Notes under the pieces: model-generated | Told to the model about the DNA's origin: nothing | Databases searched by the model: none | What the model saw: the letters and a program-made list of their open reading frames with translations, nothing else | Translations under genes and position numbers: made by a program | Assembly: GCF_037325665.1 (NCBI RefSeq) | Contig: NC_090260.1 | Coordinates: 36,849,750 to 36,913,749, forward strand | DNA from: Littorina saxatilis | Lineage: Eukaryota > Mollusca > Gastropoda > Littorinimorpha > Littorinidae | Direction of reading: 5' to 3' | DNA: 64,000 nucleotides | Part shown: positions 22,996-34,076 of the stretch, one piece after another | Numbering within the stretch: position 1 is the first letter of the stretch | Layout: each line of letters begins with the position of its first letter

Positions 22996-24914
22996 TATAG
23001 GTCCCTGCTTCCAATGACTCTCAGTGAAAGAATGAGAATCGCACCAAGAATGTGCGTGTACGTGTGTGTGTGCGTGTGTGTGTCGTTTAATTTTGTCTTT
23101 CGTTTTTCCCCTCAAGTCAAAGTATATCATTGTGCAAGATCAAGATCACAGGATAGGCTATCGTATTTATGGCCCGGTTACACACACCGACTCTGACACA
23201 GTGAGCCGTGGCAGTGAATGACACCAGGGACCTATTTAGAGGGATAGGAAACTCCGCCGCCTCACGCGAAATGCTTGCCTACAGCTGACTAGTGCCAGAG
23301 ATCACAGACTTTGCGCATGGGAATTTACCGTCCAGTTTATTTCTGTTTACTGCGTTTTCACTGGGAATTCGACATCTCTTGTTCAAGGTGAGTGTTTATA
23401 TTTATCAGGAGTCCAAGTTTTTGTTTTCTTTTTGTCATTCAACTCATGAAAACAGACGTAAGTTAGCATCGAAGTTGGCAGTCGGTTACCCCGCCGGTCA
23501 CGGCTTTGAGAAAAAATGGCGTTTTCATGCACCAACACGCGATGGTTCCATTTTCATGATGAAATCATTCATTGTGGATTTTTTAAAAATCGGCAGAGGG
23601 GCAAGCATTCACTAACTTTGTAAGTAATAAAACTAATTTTGAAATTTTAACTGATTTACGCTAGTTGTTATTGTTGAAAGTAAAACTGAAAACGGTGTCC
23701 CGTGAAATTATTCAACAGGGCCGAAAAGTTTCGAAGTCCGATGTGCAAAAGTTGCATTTTGTGACAAGAAAAATACATATAAAGAAGCATTTGATTTTAG
23801 AGCTGCCCTGTGTGTTTTGTAATTTGTTTATGATAGTAATGCATGGCGGCGAGCTTTTTAAACATGAAGTCCACGATTTATACTAAAAAGTCTCCTCAAG
23901 TCTCAGAATTAAAATGTTTTCAGCAGGGAAGCCTCGAAAATGCGTCTTTTTTTGCTAATTTCCAAAAGTTTTGCAATCAATATCTTCAACAGAAAAATTC
24001 AGAAAATTTCAGATAAAATGTAATGGTGTTAAAGGCATATGTACTCGATGACTATACACGCTAATTGCTTTACCAACAGCTGGAGACATGCTAAATTAAG
24101 TTCCCTGCAAAATATTGTGGTCTAGGACCCCTTCAATGTTGAGATATGTTAATTTTCATTTTGATCTGGATCGTCCTATTTATAGATTTGGCAACACATG
24201 TAACGTTGATGCAAGGGAGCTAACACCGCGGCTTTGTTGACATCCTCACTTTTTCAGAGGCTGGCTAGAACAAGCTGTAATGCATGTATTATGGTCCGCG
24301 CATGGTGACATATCGTCATTATATGGTCTTATGGTGCGTTTGACATCGATTATGGGCAAACTACACTTTGTAAACACGGGAGCGCGTACATATGCCTTTA
24401 ATGAGTATGTTTTTGAAAGCAAGGTGCATCCATGGTTCCTTTCTTTTTCTTACTTTAATTAAATCATTGCATTAAAGTTGGGATATTTGGACATATAAAT
24501 TTGCAGATGATAACAGAATTTCAGTCCTAGTCTAAGAGCTATTGCTGCATGACTCTACCGACAATCAAAGAGTCAAATAAATCATGAAATATGGCATGTC
24601 ATATATATATGAAAAGAAAGGGTTTTTCCTGCACCATTCATCTGTACATGTTTAATATCTGTACTGCTGTTTATCTGACTTTAATTTCATATAATAATGA
24701 TAATTTAACAGATTTACAGTTACCTTAAAGTCAAAGCGTATACATTTTTTTTTTTTAAATTTTGTTAGTGGTGAGCTGTTAATTTTATACTTATAATAAT
24801 AATTATTGTTTGCAAAGAGTGTTGCAACAAGGAATCAGAAACACATTTAATTGGTTATTTATGTAGGGGCATTTGTAATATGTTTATGATGTCAGTATTT
24901 TAATGATCTTCCAG
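22996..24914. other. Upstream region of the P-type transposase gene
   Basis: AT-rich and without repeats I recognise. A strong donor, TTCAAG|GTGAGTGT, at 23387/23388 could end a non-coding first exon that splices to the acceptor at 24914. The short open frames here have no recognisable protein signature. A GT-rich run lies at 23050-23085. Confidence 0.35.
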
Positions 24915-25051
24915 ATGGGGCGGTGGAAACGTGTTGGAATGCCTCGGAAAGGATCGAGATCCAAACAGGCTGGAGCATGCAGAAAGAATGCTGAAGAAAG
25001 GAATATGAAGACTGAGGAAGACAAGTTGTTGCAGTTTTGTACTCAGATCCA
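24915..25051 (+). CDS. P-element-type transposase gene, first coding exon (putative)
   Basis: Acceptor ATCTTCCAG directly before ATG, then 45 codons (MGRWKRVGMPRKGSRSKQAG...) plus CA, then donor GTAAGTATTT. The basic start is followed by an acidic helix (KTEEDKLLQFCTQ). It joins in phase to 25822 to give FCTQIQLDEGAQ. No THAP zinc finger is visible here, although relatives such as THAP9 and Drosophila P begin with one. Confidence 0.55.
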
Positions 25052-25352
25052 GTAAGTATTTTTCATTTGAATTTAAAATAATACACTATATTGTCAGCAG
25101 ATTTGAATGTAGAAGGGATGACCGAATTTAGGTATGTCAAGTACTCTAGCCTGGATTTATGATTTGTGAAGGGAAATGCAAAAAGGAGGGACTAACTACA
25201 TATTTCTCCTGTTCCCAACTGTGAGACAGAGTTAAAAGCAAAGCCATACATAATAACATAACACAATGACAACAGGGCCAATGAAATTTTCACAAGGCAG
25301 AGCCTTTTTCAGTTTTTGACTTGAAAGAACCTACTAGTCTTTCTATAAATAC

Positions 25353-25734
25353 TTCTTCTTCTTCTTCTTCAGCGTTCCAGAATTTTCTGGTTACGTGTGA
25401 GCTCGTTTGCCCATTTGGGTTCCCCACACTATACTCTGAGAGCATAGTCAGCTTCACTCCGATTTCGTTGCGTAGGCATGCTGGGTATTTTCGTGTTTCC
25501 ATAACCCACCGAACTCTGACATGGATTACAGGATCTTTTCCGTGCGCACTTGGTCTTGTGCTTGCGTGTACACACGAAGGGGGTTAAGTCACTAGCAGGT
25601 CTGCACATAAGTTGACCTGGGAGATCGGAAAAATCTCCACTCTTAACCCACCAGGCGGCAGCGACCGGGATTCGAACTCCCGACCTCTCGATTACGAGGC
25701 CGACGTCTTACCACCACGCCACTGCGCCCGTCTG
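25353..25734 (-). mobile_element. tRNA-derived SINE (family S3)
   Basis: On the minus strand the head is GGGCGCAGTGGCGTGGTGGT with B box GTTCGAATCCC. The core holds AAGATCCTGTAATCCATGTC and the tail CAGAAAATTCTGGAACGCTG plus (AAG)n. The flanking TCTATAAATAC (25342-25352) and TCTATAAACAC (25735-25745) are a near-perfect target duplication. It lies in the intron between the two P-type exons. Confidence 0.9.
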
Positions 25735-25821
25735 TCTATAAACACATTTCCAAGGCTACTTCTGTACTTGTTGGAAATATCAAGTTAGATTAAATGACTA
25801 TATTTTCTTTTTATTTGTCAG

Positions 25822-25967
25822 GCTTGACGAGGGTGCTCAAGCAGAACCTTGGGAGTGGGGTGATTTTCTGATTGAGGACTGCCCTGGGCTAACTGTTGAT
25901 CCCGATTCATCAGGAACCGAAGTAGCAGATTCTGATGGTGATCTGGCAGATGGATTCTTCCTTGTTA
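25822..25967 (+). CDS. P-type transposase gene, second exon, interrupted by a MITE
   Basis: Acceptor TTATTTGTCAG, then codons for LDEGAQAEPWEWGDFLIEDC, PGLTVDPDSSGTEVADSDGD and LADGFF. A Harbinger-type MITE sits at 25968-26190 in the frame. After it the sequence resumes at 26191 but not in one open frame with the main ORF: a frame change or lost splice lies between about 26200 and 26300. Read as an acidic N-terminal region of the transposase. Confidence 0.5.
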
Positions 25968-26190
25968 GGCAAAAAAAAAAAGGTCTGTTTACGGTAACAT
26001 AGGCCAAAACAATAGGGTCGGTAGGTCGGGATTATTATTTTTTTTTTTCCAAAAAACCATATTTTTACGTTATTTTGCAAAAATAACAAAAGATTTTTTT
26101 TTTCCCAAATGCCAAAAAAAAGTCTAGGGTCGCGCGAAAAAAATAGGGTCGGTCGGGTTACCGTAAACAGACTATTTTTTGGGGGGGGCC
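25968..26190. mobile_element. Harbinger-like MITE inside a transposase exon
   Basis: Ends GGCAAAAAA...GGTCTGTTTACGGTAACA and its inverse. TTA is duplicated at 25965-25967 and 26191-26193. Its length plus target copy is 226 bp, not a multiple of three, so it also shifts the frame. Confidence 0.9.
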
Positions 26191-26235
26191 TTATTGCAGG
26201 GAGTCGCCAGTTGATACGTCTTTTGCTTCTGTACA

Positions 26236-28161
26236 ATGATTGTGATTTTGTTGGGAGTGAAAACTGTGTTGCATGTAGAACGTGATCTTACATTATCATT
26301 GTCAGTTCACAACAGGCCGCTTTCTGCAGTGCACAATTTTTGGGAAGGGCTTCCAAAACGGGTTTTTTCAGCTGAAGATGTGCAGCTTGTTGTGAAAAAG
26401 CTGACAGCCCCATGGTGGTCTATTTGTGAGGGGAACAACGATGAGCAGTTTCAGAAGCTTTTGCCAGACAATGCTGTTTTGTGTGACAATCAGATGCAAA
26501 CGAAGGCCTACAAAGAAGGAAATATGGGAGCACAGTATACAAGCACAATAAGGACAGTGAACTGTCAGTTTCTGGTGAGAAACGACAAGAGGTGTTGCCA
26601 CTGCAAAGTGTACAGAAGAACACTGTGGAGTAAAGCATATCGCGATAGCAAGTCAGAAAATGACAATGCTGTGGGCCTGAGAACCTCACGTGTGGCACAT
26701 TGTAGCATGAGTCGAGCTCAACTGCATAGAAAAATCAAAGACCTACAAGATGAAAACAAATCTCTGTCAAACATAATGGATAAAATGAGACGCGATATTC
26801 TGAAAGAAATTGCACAGAAAGGACATGACCTGAATGATATAGATAACTCTGATATGCTGCAACTTTTACGTAACCATAAGTCTGGTGTGGAAAAGGCTTT
26901 TCCTAATGAAAATTCCCTACCAAAAGTTCTTTGGGAACAGCAACTGAAGTGTGCTCAGGGCAAGTCAACTGGCATAAGATGGCACCCCATGATCATTAAG
27001 TGGTGTTTGTATATCCATAATGTGAGTTCAAAGGCATATGATGCAATGAGAGAAACTGGGTTTTTAGTTCTACCAAGTTCACGTACTTTGTTTGACTACT
27101 CGAATTATTTGCCAAACACAAATGGATTTTCAACCCAGTGTGCAATACATCTCAAGGAAGAGGCAGAAAAGCTAGGTTTGTTTGAGCATGAGTGGAAGAG
27201 CTATGTAGGCATTTTGCAAGATGAGGTACAAATTAACCAGAGTTTGGTCTATGACCGACACACCGGTAACCTGATTGGATATGTAGACCTAAATGAGACA
27301 GCAAACGAACTGGACAATCTCCACAAATGTATGAATGAAAAGTCTAACCAGGTCGCTACTAACATGTTAGTTGTCATGGTAAGAGGAGCTGTCACAAGTC
27401 TCAAATACCCATTTGCTTGCTTTGCAACTACAGGTGCTACTGGAGAATACTTGTGTTCTATTATTTGGGAGGCTGTACGGATTCTTGAACTGGTCTGTAA
27501 TCTCAAAGTGATATTTGTTACATGTGATGGTGCAACTCCCAACAGAAAATTTTTCAAGTACAATGCTGTGACAGAGGAAGGCTATTGGTGCTGGAACAGG
27601 TATTCTTTTCCAAGACGTAAACTGTACTTCATTTCAGATGTTCCACATCTTATGAAGACTGCTAGAAATTGCTTTGCAAACTCCTCTGGCCACAGGAGAA
27701 CCAGGACACTGTGGAAAAACGGCTTTGAACTAAAATGGCAGCATATTGTTGATCTGTACACCAATCATGTTGAAGGTAAAATTTTTAGCGAGACACACAA
27801 GCTCACTCGCAATCATGTAAATTTGACAGCTTTTAACCAGATGAAAGTGAAGTTTGCAGTTCAAGTTTTAAGCAAGACTGTTGCAGACTCTCTTGAGAAA
27901 AACTACGGAAGAGATGTGTCTGAAAATGTAAGCTTCATTAAACATATGAATCGATTTTTTGCATTGTTTAAATGTGAGACATTTGAAGGAAAATGTACAG
28001 AAAAGGAATCCATGGCAGACTTGAAAGCATTCACTGATTTGAATGATGAGAGACTGTATTATCTGAGAAATGATTTTCTGGGGTATTTTCAGGACTGGTA
28101 TAGGTCTATGTTGACACTGACTGGCACATACACACACCATAGACCTATATTAGATATATAA
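26236..28161 (+). CDS. P-element / THAP9-like DNA transposase, C-terminally truncated
   Basis: 641 codons. It has a Cys/His cluster (RCCHCKVYRRTLW, ~119-131), a coiled coil (RAQLHRKIKDLQDENKSLSN, 160-179) and the conserved RWHPMIIKWCLYI (248-260). An RNase H-like catalytic part follows with ILQDEVQI (Asp329) and VTCDGATPNRKFF (Asp431), then FISDVPHLMKTARNCF (465-480). The GTP-binding-insert helix LTAFNQMKVKFAVQVLSKTV comes at 530-549. These are the hallmarks of P-type transposases, which cut DNA using GTP as cofactor. The first ATG of the open frame is not necessarily the true start. The C-terminal part with the last acidic residue is absent: the frame runs into repeat tails near 28145. A domesticated host gene cannot be excluded, but the truncation argues for an inactive element. 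Confidence 0.85.
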   Translation: MIVILLGVKTVLHVERDLTLSLSVHNRPLSAVHNFWEGLPKRVFSAEDVQLVVKKLTAPWWSICEGNNDEQFQKLLPDNAVLCDNQMQTKAYKEGNMGAQYTSTIRTVNCQFLVRNDKRCCHCKVYRRTLWSKAYRDSKSENDNAVGLRTSRVAHCSMSRAQLHRKIKDLQDENKSLSNIMDKMRRDILKEIAQKGHDLNDIDNSDMLQLLRNHKSGVEKAFPNENSLPKVLWEQQLKCAQGKSTGIRWHPMIIKWCLYIHNVSSKAYDAMRETGFLVLPSSRTLFDYSNYLPNTNGFSTQCAIHLKEEAEKLGLFEHEWKSYVGILQDEVQINQSLVYDRHTGNLIGYVDLNETANELDNLHKCMNEKSNQVATNMLVVMVRGAVTSLKYPFACFATTGATGEYLCSIIWEAVRILELVCNLKVIFVTCDGATPNRKFFKYNAVTEEGYWCWNRYSFPRRKLYFISDVPHLMKTARNCFANSSGHRRTRTLWKNGFELKWQHIVDLYTNHVEGKIFSETHKLTRNHVNLTAFNQMKVKFAVQVLSKTVADSLEKNYGRDVSENVSFIKHMNRFFALFKCETFEGKCTEKESMADLKAFTDLNDERLYYLRNDFLGYFQDWYRSMLTLTGTYTHHRPILDI

Positions 28162-28165
28162 ATAC

Positions 28166-31045
28166 TAGATGATTACCCGCTTCGCCGGGTACCGGCTTCG
28201 CCGGGAAGAAGTAGAGCCGAATACCAGGAGGCTGCGCCTGGGACCCGGCAAACCGGCGCACGAAGGAAAGTAGATAAACGCGCAAAACACTGGAGACCTT
28301 CTAAAAATAGTAACGTGCAGTGACCTTCTAAAAATAGTAACATAGTAACGGGAATATGGATTGATGCCACACGGAGGAAGGGAGATAATCGCGGCTGAAA
28401 ACACTGGAGAAGATAAGGAAGAGTTACTGGTAGTGGATCCAGACAAAAAACAACAAAATCGGTTCAGCGCGCACAGCGCTGAGAGCACGTGTTGAAATAT
28501 CTCATCAATGAGGTTGTGTCCGGGGTGTAGCTGAATACGGTGTCTAAATTTGAAAAAGATCCACCGAGAACTTTGGCCGTGCATCGCGAACAGACAGACA
28601 GACAGACACAAGTCGTATATATATATATACTAGAATGAATACCCGCTTCGCCGGGTAGCCGGCTTCGCCGGGAAGAAGTACTTAGAGCCGTACGCCGGCT
28701 TTGCCGGGTCCGAACAATGGACCCGCCAAGCTTAGGTCCCTCCCAGATTCGTGGAATGGGAACAGCACGAAAATGATTCAGTGGCCATAATGCCATTCCT
28801 GACCATATCGAGTCCCATCCTTGTCGACGAATGTAACCGTGTTAATCACCTTTGGAGGCGAACTCCACTCAAACAGGATTGAGCAATTTAGAGCTTATCT
28901 CTAAGCCCTTTTGAACTGTTATGGCTTCTCAAAGGAAGGCCAGTACATACAATTACACAAAAGCCGCCAGACCACATCACAAACAGAACTGAACAATCCC
29001 CAGGTGTTGCCCACATAGAGAGACACACACACACAAACACAGAGAAGCCGTATATATAGAGAGATAGATGACAGTGTATTTTTGGCGTGGCTATAAATTG
29101 ATTCGACCTTTGCACTTTTACAGTGAGGATAATTTACGGGTCCAATTTACGTTCTGGACACTGCGGTGACCTTCTAAAAATAGTAACAGAACGCCGGGAA
29201 TATCCGAAGATGCCCCACTCATACTATAGTGCACCATACGAAGGAAGGGAGGTAAACGCTGAAAACCTGGAGAAGATAAGGAAGAGTTACTTATAATGGT
29301 GAAATGAACACAAAAACCAAAATCGGTTCAGCGCTGCGCGTTGAGAGCACGTGTTGAAATATCTCATCGATGATATTGTGTCCGGGGTGTAGCTGAATAC
29401 GGTGTCCAAATTTGAAAAAGATCCACCGAGAACTTTGGCGTTGTGATGTGGTGTAGCGGCTTTGGTGTGTCGGTATGGGGGCCCGGGTAGCTGAGGTGGA
29501 ACCAAAATCGGTTCAGCGCTGCGCGCTGAGAGCACGTGTTGAAATATCGACCAGGTTGTGTCCTGTCCCGGGTCTACCTGAATATGCCCACCAAATTTGA
29601 AGCAGATCCATGGAGAACTTTGGCCGTGCATCGCGAACTCACACACAGACACACACACAGACACACAGACACAAGTCGTATATATATATAGAAGATACTA
29701 GATGATTACCCGCTTCGCCGGGAAGAAGTAGAGCCGAATACCAGGCTGCGCCTTGGACCCGGCAAACCCGGTGTACGCCGGCGTCGCCGGCGCACGAAGG
29801 AAAGTAGATAAACACGCAAAACACTGGAGACCTTCTAAAAATAGTAACGTGCAGTGACCTTCTAAAAATAGTAACGAAGTAACGGGAATATGGATTGATA
29901 CCACACGGAGGAAGGGAGATAATCGCGGCTGAAAACACTGGAGAAGATAAGGAAGAGTTACTGGTAGTGGATCCAGACAAAAAACAACAAAATCGGTTCA
30001 GCGCGTGTTGAAATATCTCATCGATGAGGTTGTGTCCGGGGTGTAGCTGAATACGGTGTCCAAATTTGAAAAAGATCCACCGAGAACTTTGGCCGTGCAT
30101 CGCGAACAGACAGACACTAGTCGTATATATATATAGACTAGATGATTACCGGCTTCGCCGGGAAGAAGTAGAGCCGAATACCAGGCTGTGCGGGTGTACG
30201 CCGGCTTTGCCGGCGCACGAACGAAAGGAGATAAACGCGCAAAACACTGGAGACCTTCTAAAAATAGTAACGTGCAGCGACCTAAAAATAGTAACGTAGT
30301 AACGGGAATATGGATTGACGCCACACGGAGGAAGGGAGATAATCGCGGCTGAAAACACTGGAGAAGATAAGGAAGAGTTAGTTACTGGTAGTGGATCCAG
30401 ACAAAAAACAACAACAACAACAACAAAAATCGGTTCAGCGCGCACAGCGCTGCGCGCTGAGAGCACGTGTTGAAATATCTCATCGATGAGGTTGTGTCCG
30501 GGGTGTAGCTGAATACGGTGTCCAAATTTGAAAAAGATCCACCGAGAACTTTGGCCGTGCATCGCGAACAGACAGACAGACAGACAGACAGACACTAGTC
30601 GTATATATATATATACTAGATGATTACCCGCTTCGCCGGGAAGAAGTAGAGCCGAATACCCGGCCGTCGCCGGGGACCCGGCTTTGCCGGGTGTACGCCG
30701 GCATCGCCGGCGCACGAAGGAAGGGAGATCTAAAAATAGTAACGTGCAGTGACCTTCTAAATATAAACGTACAAACGGGAATATCGATTGACGCCGGCGC
30801 ACGAAGGAAGGGAGATCTAAAAATAGTAACGTGCAGTGAAAAACGAAAATCGGTTCAGCGCTGCGCGCTGAGAGCACGTGTTGAAATATCTCATCGATCA
30901 GGTTGTGTCCGGGGTCTCTGTCAATAAGCCCACCAAATTTGAAGCAGATCCATCGAGAACTTTGGCCGTGCATGGCGATCAATCACACAGACACACAGAC
31001 ACACAGACAGACACTAGTCGTATATATATATAGATATAGATAGGT
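28166..31045 (+). repeat. Head-to-tail cluster of RTE-like retroposon tails, 5-6 copies
   Basis: Units of ~430-540 bp start at about 28168, 28630, (29150), 29697, 30136 and 30617. Each starts near TAGATGATTACCCGCTTCGC and has AAAATAGTAACGTGCAGTGA, CAAAATCGGTTCAGCGC and AAATTTGAAAAAGATCCACC. Each ends (ACAG)n followed by TCGTATATATATATA. The AAATCGGTTCAGC/AAATTTGA phrases resemble 3' ends of RTE-clade LINEs and their SINEs. The unit at 28.6-29.1 kb is aberrant. No reverse transcriptase frame is present. Confidence 0.75.
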
Positions 31046-31049
31046 CCCT

Positions 31050-31102
31050 GCACACACACACACACACAAACACGCACACACACACTCACACACACACACT
31101 TC
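31050..31102. repeat. (CA)n tract
   Basis: CA repeat with ACGC and CACTC interruptions. Confidence 0.9.
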
Positions 31103-31414
31103 ACTCGGCTGAGAGCACTAAAATTTGGAAATTATGAGTTGTAAAACCTACTTGCACAATCTGTTCTGGGATAAGCTTAGCTACTATAGTATAGACCGGA
31201 TGTATAAAACACCGGATGTATGAAAGTCTGGATGTATGAAAGCTACTCTTTGTTATTACTTAAAATTTTCCGGTTATATGAAAATCGGATGTATAAAAGT
31301 CCAGTTGTATGAAAGCAAATCTCTGGTCCCGAGCAGCACAAATGCGTTGTTGCAAGACCGGTTGTAAGAAAACGAAAGTAGACCCAAGTCACCAAAGTGT
31401 GGTAAGAGTAAGTG

Positions 31415-32390
31415 TGCAGCGCGGCGATTCACAGAGCGCGGCGCGTTGTGCAGCGCAGCGATTCCCAGAGCGCGGCTATTGCTCTCACCTGCGCAGATTG
31501 TTGACGCGCTTTATTTTTGTACATGTATGAATGCATGATTATCAGCAACATTTTACACTCTTTCTTTGGACACTTAAAAGCAACTTCAGGGCTGCAAGAC
31601 TACAAAATTGCACTTTCTGCAGACTGAGTATACGCGTTCAAATCAACCGGGAAAAAAACGATCTGCGCATGCGCGAATTCCAAAATGGCTGCTGAAGTCA
31701 GTGTTAACTGGTGTGACACCGATTAACAGTTTCGCGGCACTGTACTCGGATAATTGTTTAAAAACGTCATCCCAGTTTAAAAACCGTCAGCTCCTTTCCG
31801 GCATATCATTAGTAGTTCTAAGCCATTGCAATGACATGTAGTGATATGACTGCCAAGTATTCAAGGCCGGTGTCACGAACTGAAAACTGACTCTCAGCCT
31901 GAACAATCCTTCTCATTGCGGTCAACTGATGCGCAAGCCGGCGCTAACATGGGGAGATTAATCAGGTCGTGAACAACCTAACCCTTACCCTTACCCTAAT
32001 CCTAACCCGAACCCTAACCCATGGTTCGATCGGTCAAAGGGTCGCATTTTGTCATAAGTCCAAGATTGGCGCATGCGCATTGACCGCAATGAGAAGGATT
32101 GTTCAGCAGAGGTAGGCACGTTTTTACATCGGCGCAGCGATATATGGTGAATTCAGTTGAAAGAGTGACTGAGACAGAGCGAATCAGTGGAGATCTGTTT
32201 TTCGTTTTATTGACAGTTTTATTTCTCAAATAGATCAGATAGATGTAGCTGTTGTAAACGTTGCGATTGTGAAGGAAATGTATCGGCAGAATACATCGCG
32301 CGTCGTGAATCGCAGCGCTCCTCGTAGCGGCGCCGCGCGTTGTAAATCGCAACGCTGCACAACGCGCCGCGCGCTGTGAATCCACTTCGA
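31415..32390 (+). promoter_or_regulatory. CpG-rich 5' region of the pogo-like element with inverted GC modules
   Basis: Modules of GCGATTCACAG and GCGCGGCGCGTTGTGCAGCG at 31415-31490 recur in inverse orientation at 32300-32390, directly upstream of the transposase ATG. The segment is CpG-rich, unlike its AT-rich surroundings, which suits a promoter. A MITE (31899-32106) is inserted between the arms. Confidence 0.45.
31899..32106. mobile_element. 208-bp MITE containing telomere-like repeats
   Basis: Perfect 27-bp inverted ends beginning CTGAACAATCCTTCTCATTG. Its middle (31978-32022) is a run of CCCTAA/CCCTTA units. No coding capacity. The target duplication is not clear. Confidence 0.75.
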
Positions 32391-32421
32391 TTTCCCTTCC
32401 ACAGCGACTCGAGCTTGAAAA

Positions 32422-32705
32422 ATGGCGGACAGCAAAGCGAAAGCTACAGGCAAACGTAGAGTGTTGACATTGTCTGGGCGCCTTAAAATCATAAAGGCAG
32501 TAGAGGACAGTCCACACAAATCCCGAACACAGATGGCCATTGATTTAGGTGTCCCCCTGCCAACGCTGTCGAACATCATGAAAGACAAGAACAAATATCT
32601 TGCTCAGGCAAGAAGCGGCGATACTGTGACGACGAGCAAGCGGGCACGGAGCTCTCAGCTGCCGTCTGTGGACAAAGCGCTGCTGGACTGGTTTACGTCA
32701 TGCAG
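32422..32705 (+). CDS. pogo/Jerky-like transposase, exon 1 (CENP-B type HTH)
   Basis: ATG in good context (GAAAAATGGCGG), 94 codons plus AG, donor TGCAG|GTGGGC. It encodes MADSKAKATGKRRVLTLSGR, then KIIKAVEDSPHKSRTQMAID and LGVPLPTLSNIMKDKNKYL, the psq/CENP-B N-terminal helix-turn-helix that binds transposon ends. KALLDWFTSCR begins the second, Tc5-type HTH and continues across the splice to exon 2 (34544) in phase. The intron is 1838 bp and filled with repeats. Confidence 0.85.
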
Positions 32706-33096
32706 GTGGGCTATTCTAATTTTTTCCTTATGAATTTTTATTTTTTGATTGATTTGAAACTGTATGTTGATACTGTCCGCGCTCTAAACGTGGGTATCAG
32801 TGTGTCACAGTGTGTGTATGTGTGTGCACGTGTCAGTGTGTGTACGTGTGCGCGCATGCGTGCGTGCTAGTGTGTTTGTGTTTGTCTGTCTGCCTGTCTG
32901 TCTATCTTCCTGTCTCGGTGCCCCTGTCCCTGTCTGTCTGTTTGCTGGTCTGTCTGTCTGTCTTCTTGTACTTTGTGCCTCAGTGCCTGATTGTCTGCTA
33001 GCCTTAAAACTTATGGATATGGGGGCCGGGGGAAGGGTATATCAAGTTATGGGCGTTCCATATCCAGTTCTACATTCTACACTACCTGTGCGGCAG

Positions 33097-33405
33097 AATT
33101 CCGCTTCCAGCCCTTACCCTAGTCGCTCCAGTACTGGCTGAATTCCGCTTCTAGCCCTTACCCTAGTTGCTCCAGTACTGGCTGAATTCCGCTTCTAGCC
33201 CTTACCCTAGTCGCTCCAGTACTGGCTGAATTCCGCTTCTAGCCCTTACCCTAGTCGCTCCAGTACTGGCTGAATTCCGCTTCTAGCCCTTACCCTAGTC
33301 GCTCCAGTACTGGCTGAATTCCGCTTCTAGCCCTTACCCTAGTCGCTCCAGTACTGGCTGAATTCCGCTTCTAGCCCTTACCCTAGTCGCTCCAGTACTG
33401 GCTGC
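33097..33405. repeat. 44-bp tandem repeat, 7 copies, in transposase intron
   Basis: The unit holds GCTCCAGTACTGGCTGAATT and CCGCTTCTAGCCCTTACCCT. Copies are almost identical. AGTACT and GAATTC palindromes recur in each. Confidence 0.95.
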
Positions 33406-33500
33406 TTCAATGTGATATGACATCTGTGATACTTGACACACAATTGTGATACAACATGTACATACTTTATAATGTACACCTGTGTGCGTGCGTCACAGTG

Positions 33501-33668
33501 CAGGGCCGGATCTGGGGGGGGGGGGGGGGGTTCCTGGGGTTCCAGAACCCCCCCCCCCCCCTGGCCATCCAAATGTACCTCTCAGAGAAAAAAAAAAGTG
33601 GACTTTGGACCCCTGCCTTCAGTTGGAACCCCCCCCCCCCCCCCTCAAACAAACTTGGTCCGGCCCTG
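33501..33668. mobile_element. 168-bp MITE, 5-bp target duplication
   Basis: Inverted ends CAGGGCCGGATC / GGTCCGGCCCTG. CAGTG is repeated at 33496-33500 and 33669-33673. The interior has a G-run and C-runs that can fold (GGGGTTCCTGGGGTTCCAG). The short duplication and CAG start suggest a hAT-type derivative. Confidence 0.7.
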
Positions 33669-33689
33669 CAGTGTGTGCGTGTCAGTGTG

Positions 33690-34075
33690 TGAATAGAATA
33701 GAATAATGTTTATTGTCATGAACCAGTAAAGTTATTGACACAACAAACAACAAATAATGCATTATACAATGCTAAAACAATCCGTAACAAATTTGCCAAG
33801 ACGAACTTGAACTTCGTCTTCTAAAAATAAGTTACTTGGATTTTTGTTAGCATATTTCATATTGATATGTGAAGCATCTTCTTTAAATTCATCCCTTAAT
33901 TTAACATATTTATTGCATTTATCTAGAAAATGTATTTCATCTTCTATGACATTCACATTGCATTCAATACAAAGATGATTTTCTTTAGGGATATTCTGAT
34001 GTCTTCCACTTTCAATTTTTAGACAATGTGTGCTAGTCCTTAATCTGCTTAACATCTTTCTGTGTTTATTATTCT
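33690..34075 (-). mobile_element. LINE 3' end fragment (C-terminal Cys/His region)
   Basis: Minus-strand frame 34055-33762, 97 residues: SRLRTSTHCLKIESGR, then HLCIECNVNVIEDEIHFLDK and CNKYVKLRDEF. The spacing C-x2-C...H-x4-C after a Leu/Arg-rich helix is the usual C-terminal end of jockey/CR1-like non-LTR retrotransposons. It is truncated at its 5' side. The 3' end carries AATAAACATTATTC with a (ATTCT)n tail. Confidence 0.75.
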
Positions 34076-34076
34076 T

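Noticed and set aside
23292-23886. Two plus-strand frames of 107 and 73 codons
   Set aside because: No recognisable domain, start codon weak, and the first crosses a likely splice donor at 23387.
28165-30982. Several 100-280 codon minus-strand frames
   Set aside because: Same peptide phrases recur in each retroposon tail copy; repeat shadows without domain signature.
31978-32022. True telomere end
   Set aside because: Short, degenerate CCCTAA/CCCTTA run bounded by MITE inverted ends, so interstitial.
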